From NCBI RefSeq assembly GCF_004320535.1, contig NZ_SIHY01000003.1, forward strand, positions 1-64,000: a DNA stretch of 64,000 nucleotides, written 5' to 3'. The notes beneath the pieces are model-generated. The model was not told the DNA's origin. It made no database searches and saw only the letters and a program-made list of their open reading frames with translations. The first letter of the stretch is position 1; the number at the start of each line of letters is the position of its first letter. Of this stretch, positions 59,992 through 64,000 are shown piece after piece. Origin of the DNA: Arthrobacter sp. S41 (GTDB taxonomy: Bacteria; Actinomycetota; Actinomycetes; Actinomycetales; Micrococcaceae). The position numbers and the translations under genes are program-made.

Positions 59992-61446
59992 TTAGGAGGC
60001 ATCCGGGAACCGGATGATGAATTGACGACTATCACTCGGAATCGTTTCAACTTTCCGAGTTTCAATCACTTCGGTGAGTTTGCTTTCCAGTCTGGCCAAC
60101 CCGATCAGTGGAGGTGCAGTAGATTCGTACTCGACTGCTCCTGGTGGACTGATCTTGATCTTGTGTGGAGTTTCCTGAATGACTTTTTCGGTCCATCCGG
60201 GAGCTTCCTTGGCTAGATTGCAGTAACCGCACTTCATGCAACCGTTGATGGAGCAGGTTTTTCCACCTTTGCAATGCTGCTCAACGTGATCTGCTTGTCT
60301 AGGCTTGTTGTTGCAATAGGGAGTCCGACAGTAAGGATCTCTGAGTTCCAGCAGCTTACGCAGTGAACCCTTGAAGAGGCGTTCCTTGGAGTCCATGGCG
60401 ACCAAATCTTGACCTTTAGGCAAAACGTAGAGCCGCCGGATGGATGGAAATGCCCTGATCCGCCTGCGTAGCTGATCAAGTTCCGAAGTTGGAGTGTGGT
60501 CATCCAACTCGTTATAGCTATCAAAGAGTCGGGCCGCATATTTGGCCGGAACACTGCCGTATCCAGAAACTGACGCCGGATCTTTTCCGTCCATCAGCAA
60601 AGCCATATCCGTCATCACAAGATTGACGTGGAGCTTGATGGGCAGAGGCATGTCGGCGGGATGGCCGGCGAGCTTGGATACCAGAATGTCGACCTTCAGC
60701 TGTTTGATGGTGCGCGGATCTCCGCCTTTTTTAGCCTTCTGGGCTTCATGCTCAAGGGCATCTTCAATTGCTACACCGACCTCGATGGGCAACTTCACGT
60801 TCATGTTGATGCAGTCTTTGCCTTTGAAGAAGGCAACACCACGATGCTTCGCCTTGCGTTCAATTTCTTCATCGCGCTCTTCCCCGCGGATCTGATCCAC
60901 GGTCTTTTGCGCAATGTCATGGGCCTCATGAGTAGAAGCTGAATCAAACATTGAAGGATTGTCGGCAAAAAACCGGTCAAACTCCTGTCGCTCTGACCGG
61001 CTGACGTCTTCTAGCGGGCTCAAGATTGACATGATCAGCTTCTCGCCAAAGTCTCCAAGCTGATACCGGGAAAACAGGTAGGGCATGTCCGAGATCAAAA
61101 AGCGCATGCGACGAACGTAAGCCAGGGAGGCATGAGGTGAGCGCTTGCGTGCCAAGGCTATCTGGCTTGCTGTTCCGCGCTGTTTTGCCGTGGCCGGTTT
61201 GCCCGGCGATGTCTCGTTGCCTTCATCCATATGGGCTGCAAGACGAGCCTGAACCGAACCGAGGAATGAAATTTGAGATTCAACTTTCTCAAGAGCGATC
61301 ACCGAAAAAGTTGGGTCATCGTTGCGCAGAGCCATGTTGACTAACGACAGCTCTTCTGGCGTGAGACATGGTGTTCTACCGAAGCTGGATCCCTCAGGAA
61401 TTCCGTCTTCGACATTAGTGCTGAACACTTCTTTGTCTTCGAACAT
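59992..61446 (-). CDS. HNH endonuclease-domain protein (DUF222/13E12-like)
   Basis: 484 aa. A long helical N-terminal part precedes a C-terminal HNH-like domain with RDPYCRTPYCNNKPRQADHVE and a Cys-rich stretch (CKGGKTCSINGCMKCGYCN) that may bind zinc. Organisation resembles the actinobacterial 13E12/DUF222 HNH family. These are often multicopy and of unknown role. The start ATG has a perfect TATAAT exactly 6 nt upstream, so leaderless. Its AT-rich upstream region suggests an acquired gene. Confidence 0.8.
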   Translation of the reverse strand: MFEDKEVFSTNVEDGIPEGSSFGRTPCLTPEELSLVNMALRNDDPTFSVIALEKVESQISFLGSVQARLAAHMDEGNETSPGKPATAKQRGTASQIALARKRSPHASLAYVRRMRFLISDMPYLFSRYQLGDFGEKLIMSILSPLEDVSRSERQEFDRFFADNPSMFDSASTHEAHDIAQKTVDQIRGEERDEEIERKAKHRGVAFFKGKDCINMNVKLPIEVGVAIEDALEHEAQKAKKGGDPRTIKQLKVDILVSKLAGHPADMPLPIKLHVNLVMTDMALLMDGKDPASVSGYGSVPAKYAARLFDSYNELDDHTPTSELDQLRRRIRAFPSIRRLYVLPKGQDLVAMDSKERLFKGSLRKLLELRDPYCRTPYCNNKPRQADHVEQHCKGGKTCSINGCMKCGYCNLAKEAPGWTEKVIQETPHKIKISPPGAVEYESTAPPLIGLARLESKLTEVIETRKVETIPSDSRQFIIRFPDAS

Positions 61447-61452
61447 ATATTC

Positions 61453-61458
61453 ATTATA
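61453..61458 (-). promoter_or_regulatory. consensus -10, leaderless start of the HNH gene
   Basis: TATAAT on the minus strand, 6 nt before the ATG; the -35 is weak. Confidence 0.6.
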
Positions 61459-61540
61459 TGCCGAAAATAACCGGGATTACAGGCTTTTCCACAACAAGAA
61501 ATCAGAACTTTGAAGCGAAAAATTCGAACACTGGTTCGTA

Positions 61541-61813
61541 TTAGGCGTCATCTTCCGGATGCTCGTCGGACCATTGGTGGGCACGAGAAACCAACTGCTG
61601 GGCAAGGCCGGAAAGATCGCCCTTACTGCTGCCCAAGGCAACACCGAGCAAGAAGGTACTCAACGGAGCCGCCGGGCGGGCAACCTCGTGGGCAACGTGC
61701 TTGGCAACATCCAAGACCGTGGCAATGTCAACGCCGGTGGCGTCGAGTCCCAACTCTTTGGTCGCAGCTTCTAACCATTCGTTGAGCGCTTCGGGAGGCA
61801 GGTGTACAGCCAT
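61541..61813 (-). CDS. DUF6457-family protein of the molybdenum cofactor operon
   Basis: 90 aa, helical, matching DUF6457 by LNEWLEAATKELGLD, VLDVAKHVAHEVARPAAPLSTFLLGVALG. This family is repeatedly found beside mobA in actinobacteria, and in places fused to it. The ATG at 61813 lies 1 nt after the mobA stop, and AAGGA is 6 nt upstream. Role unknown, likely linked to molybdopterin nucleotide attachment by context. Confidence 0.85.
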   Translation of the reverse strand: MAVHLPPEALNEWLEAATKELGLDATGVDIATVLDVAKHVAHEVARPAAPLSTFLLGVALGSSKGDLSGLAQQLVSRAHQWSDEHPEDDA

Positions 61814-61814
61814 G

Positions 61815-62396
61815 TCATTCCTTTGTGTTGCGGCGGGCGCGTTCCAGCGCCTGCGGGGTATCGATGTCATCGGTGGTTTCATCATCCACCGGTAGTTCAG
61901 CCAAATCTAGTGCGCCGAGCGCTTTGCGCACCGGGGCATTAACCAACTGCCCGGCCAGTTTTTCGCAAGCTTCAGCGACGGCGGCGGTGCGATAGTACCC
62001 GGCGAGCCACTGCACGTAGCCTTGAGCATCACGAAGCACCAGCCCATCGGCGGCGCACTGATCCACGTGGTCGCTCAGGGCAGAAATGACCGCATCGGGA
62101 TGCTGCAGGTCGCAGGCCAGGATCATGCACCACCCGCTACTCACCTCAGGGATTCCGGCGGCGATGGCCGCTAAGGGGCCAGCAAAGGGCGGGTCTTCGC
62201 GCAACACCACGTCGGCTAAGGCGCCGGTGACCTGATCGCCGATCACCACCACGCGGCCGACTGTGGCACGACGGGCGGCAAGAATGACCCGATCCACCAA
62301 GCGCTGGGAGTGAACAAGCAGTTCGGGCTTATTCGCTCCGCCCAGCCGGGTGCCGCGCCCGCCGGCCAGCACAAGCACGTCAAAGTCGTCCGTCAT
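61815..62396 (-). CDS. mobA: molybdenum cofactor guanylyltransferase
   Basis: 193-aa nucleotidyltransferase attaching GMP to molybdopterin. The GTP-binding loop is VLAGGRGTRLGGANKPELLV, and the metal site is in MILACDLQHPDAV. The substrate loop reads LREDPPFAGPLAAIAAG. The start overlaps the moeA stop by 4 nt (ATGA), so it is part of the modC-moeA-mobA-DUF6457 operon. Confidence 0.88.
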   Translation of the reverse strand: MTDDFDVLVLAGGRGTRLGGANKPELLVHSQRLVDRVILAARRATVGRVVVIGDQVTGALADVVLREDPPFAGPLAAIAAGIPEVSSGWCMILACDLQHPDAVISALSDHVDQCAADGLVLRDAQGYVQWLAGYYRTAAVAEACEKLAGQLVNAPVRKALGALDLAELPVDDETTDDIDTPQALERARRNTKE

Positions 62397-63646
62397 AGCC
62401 CGGTCCGCAGTACATCAACGGTATCGCCCGGGTGGATCTCTTCAACGCCGGCCGGAATCAGCGCGTATCCCTGGGCGGAGCCGAACCCACCGACCGAGTG
62501 GGAGATGCGACCGGCCGCAACCGCCGGGGCGCAGCGCAGCTGCTCGCCATGCTCAAAGACGATGGGCAAAACCTGCAAGCGGTTGCCGGCGGCCCTCCAC
62601 CCAAGTGCGGCGACTGCCTTGAGCCGGGGACGCTGCAATACGCTGTGGCCTTGCATGGCACGCAGGGCAGGGCGGACAAAAAGTTCGAAGCTGACCGCTG
62701 CGCTCACCGGGTTGCCGGGCAGCGCGAACATCATCGCGCCTTTAGCCAAACGTCCGGCACACTGCGGCTGGCCTGGGCGTACGCGCACGCGGGTGGCGTA
62801 CACGCCGGGCTCGTCGGCCAACACCTTGCGCATCACGTCATAGTCGCCGGGGCCGACCCCTCCGGTGCTCAGGATCGCGTCGTGGGTGGGCGCCAGCTCA
62901 TTAAGCTTCGCGCGCACGGTCTGCGGGTCATCAACACAGTGCACGATCGTGGCCGCAGTAATGCCAGACTCGGCGAGCAACCCGGCAATCAGCAGCGAAT
63001 TGGTTTCCGGGATCTGTCCGCGGGACAGTGTTTGGCCCGGCGGGCGTAGCTCGGCGCCGGTGACCAACACGGCCACCTTGGGCATGGTGCGCACCAACAG
63101 TTCGCTCGCCCCTGCGGCGGCCAAGGCCGAAAGTCGGGCTGCGCCGAGCTCATCTCCGGCGCGGGCGATCAGCTCGCCGGTGCTGCGGTCTTCACCTCGT
63201 TGACGCACATCTTTGCCTTTAGGCACCGGCACGTTGATCCGCACGCTGGACACATCCCAGCCGGCCACCGCGGCACTGGTGTCCTCGATGCGCGCCACCG
63301 CGTCGGCAGCCGTGGGCAAGGGAGCGCCGGTCATGATCTTCACACACTGACCGGGCAACAGCTGCGGGTCCCAGCTGCTTCCGGCGGGAACTTCGCCGAT
63401 GACTTGTAGGGTGGCCGGGCTGCCTGAAGTAAGAATCGCGGTGTCGGCGCTACGCACCGCAAAGCCATCCATCGCCGAGTTATCCCACAGGGGCAGCGGG
63501 TGGCTGGCCAATACGTCGCTGGCCAGAACCGCGCCGTGCAGTACCGGGCCCACCGGCAGGGTTTGTGGTGCCAATGGCTGAACCAGGCTTAACAGCCGGG
63601 CGCTGTGTTCGGCCACGCTGATAGCTTCTTCGGGCTGGCGTTTCAT
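62393..63646 (-). CDS. moeA: molybdopterin molybdenumtransferase
   Basis: 417-aa enzyme inserting molybdate into adenylylated molybdopterin. Conserved regions are DNSAMDGFAVRS, MTGAPLPTAADAVARIED, the MPT-binding core STGGVGPGDYDVM and the C-terminal LPGNPVSAAVSFELFVRP. Full length. It overlaps both modC upstream and mobA downstream by 4 nt each, showing tight coupling in the operon. Confidence 0.93.
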   Translation of the reverse strand: MKRQPEEAISVAEHSARLLSLVQPLAPQTLPVGPVLHGAVLASDVLASHPLPLWDNSAMDGFAVRSADTAILTSGSPATLQVIGEVPAGSSWDPQLLPGQCVKIMTGAPLPTAADAVARIEDTSAAVAGWDVSSVRINVPVPKGKDVRQRGEDRSTGELIARAGDELGAARLSALAAAGASELLVRTMPKVAVLVTGAELRPPGQTLSRGQIPETNSLLIAGLLAESGITAATIVHCVDDPQTVRAKLNELAPTHDAILSTGGVGPGDYDVMRKVLADEPGVYATRVRVRPGQPQCAGRLAKGAMMFALPGNPVSAAVSFELFVRPALRAMQGHSVLQRPRLKAVAALGWRAAGNRLQVLPIVFEHGEQLRCAPAVAAGRISHSVGGFGSAQGYALIPAGVEEIHPGDTVDVLRTGL

Positions 63647-64000
63647 CGCTGTTCTCCTGGTGGGTTGGCGGGAAGGGTGGCCACCACCGCGCGCATAAAC
63701 CGGTTGACCGGGTTGGCAAAAACTTCAGACACACTTCCCGAGTCAATGATCTGGCCGCGTTCCATAACCAGAAGTTGATCGGCCAGCGCCAAGGTGTCGG
63801 CGGCCGAATGCGAGATGACAATGGCGCTGGTATTTGTGCGCGTGAGCTCTTCGCGCACCAGTGCGCGCATATCCATGGCGGCCTCAACATCCAGTGAGGC
63901 AAAGGGTTCATCGATCAGTAACAGCTTGGGCCGGGCGGCCAACGCTCGGGCCAGGGCGATGCGTTGGCGTTGCCCGCCGGAGAGGGCAGTCGGGCGCGCA
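63643..64000 (-). CDS. modC: molybdate ABC transporter ATPase, 5' part outside the window
   Basis: C-terminal 118 residues of an ABC ATPase; the Walker A half lies beyond the right edge. Visible are the signature LSGGQRQRIALARAL, Walker B LLLIDEPFASLD and the switch His in VISHS. Assignment to ModC rests on the overlap with moeA. The frame stays open to the window edge, with no plausible start inside. Confidence 0.75.
   Translation of the reverse strand, partial: ARPTALSGGQRQRIALARALAARPKLLLIDEPFASLDVEAAMDMRALVREELTRTNTSAIVISHSAADTLALADQLLVMERGQIIDSGSVSEVFANPVNRFMRAVVATLPANPPGEQR

Overview
The window is a 64 kb piece of an actinobacterial chromosome of moderate GC. The carD-ispDF-cysS-rlmB block, senX3-regX3 divergent from phoU, DUF4193 and DUF2516 proteins, and many TANNNT-driven leaderless starts all point to the Micrococcaceae (Arthrobacter/Glutamicibacter type). 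This is inferred from gene content and order; no 16S rRNA lies in the window. I see no prophage, integrase, transposase or CRISPR array.

Layout. 0-10 kb: core genes on the minus strand (rlmB, cysS, ispDF, carD), a lipoprotein, the phosphate-sensing pair senX3-regX3 with divergent phoU, DUF4193, gpmA and DUF2516. 10-20 kb: a Cys/Met-metabolism PLP enzyme, tmk-holB, a secreted tripeptidyl-peptidase-like lipoprotein, tRNA-Thr, an EthD protein, an aldo-keto reductase, and cstA with its small partner. 20-33 kb: quinone oxidoreductase, two tRNA-Ser genes, an FAD protein divergent from a prolyl oligopeptidase, an L7/L12-like triple-repeat membrane protein beside a RecQ-phosphoribosyltransferase fusion, a phosphohexomutase, and an NO-detoxification pair (nsrR, hmp) with a clear operator. 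33-43 kb: hydrolase/PadR, pckG, two near-identical tRNA-Arg cassettes flanking a GNAT gene, and a LacI-controlled beta-glucoside ABC uptake operon without its own ATPase.

43-53 kb is the most unusual part. It holds a secreted nuclease with an upstream PHO box. Next comes a TetR-controlled operon (degenerate ABC ATPase, giant YhgE/Pip membrane protein, TetR) under a 32-bp perfect palindrome. Facing it is a second operon (P-loop DUF1611-like NTPase plus an ABC-exporter-like protein with a ruined Walker A) behind a multi-hairpin leader. 53-64 kb: sixA, an orphan winged-helix regulator with a structured leader, a PhoPR-like two-component system, upp, tadA, tRNA-Ser, a secreted glycerophosphodiesterase, YaeQ, an HNH protein, and a molybdenum-cofactor operon (modC, moeA, mobA, DUF6457) running off the right edge.

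How the genes work together. SenX3-RegX3 probably acts at direct GTTCACC repeats found before phoU and before the secreted nuclease, linking phosphate sensing to phosphate scavenging from DNA. NsrR probably represses hmp at the CTTGTATTT-N-AAATACAAG site. A LacI regulator probably acts at two GAGCGCTC-centred sites before the sugar-binding protein. Fourteen genes start 6 to 8 nt after a TANNNT hexamer with no useful Shine-Dalgarno, so leaderless translation looks common here.
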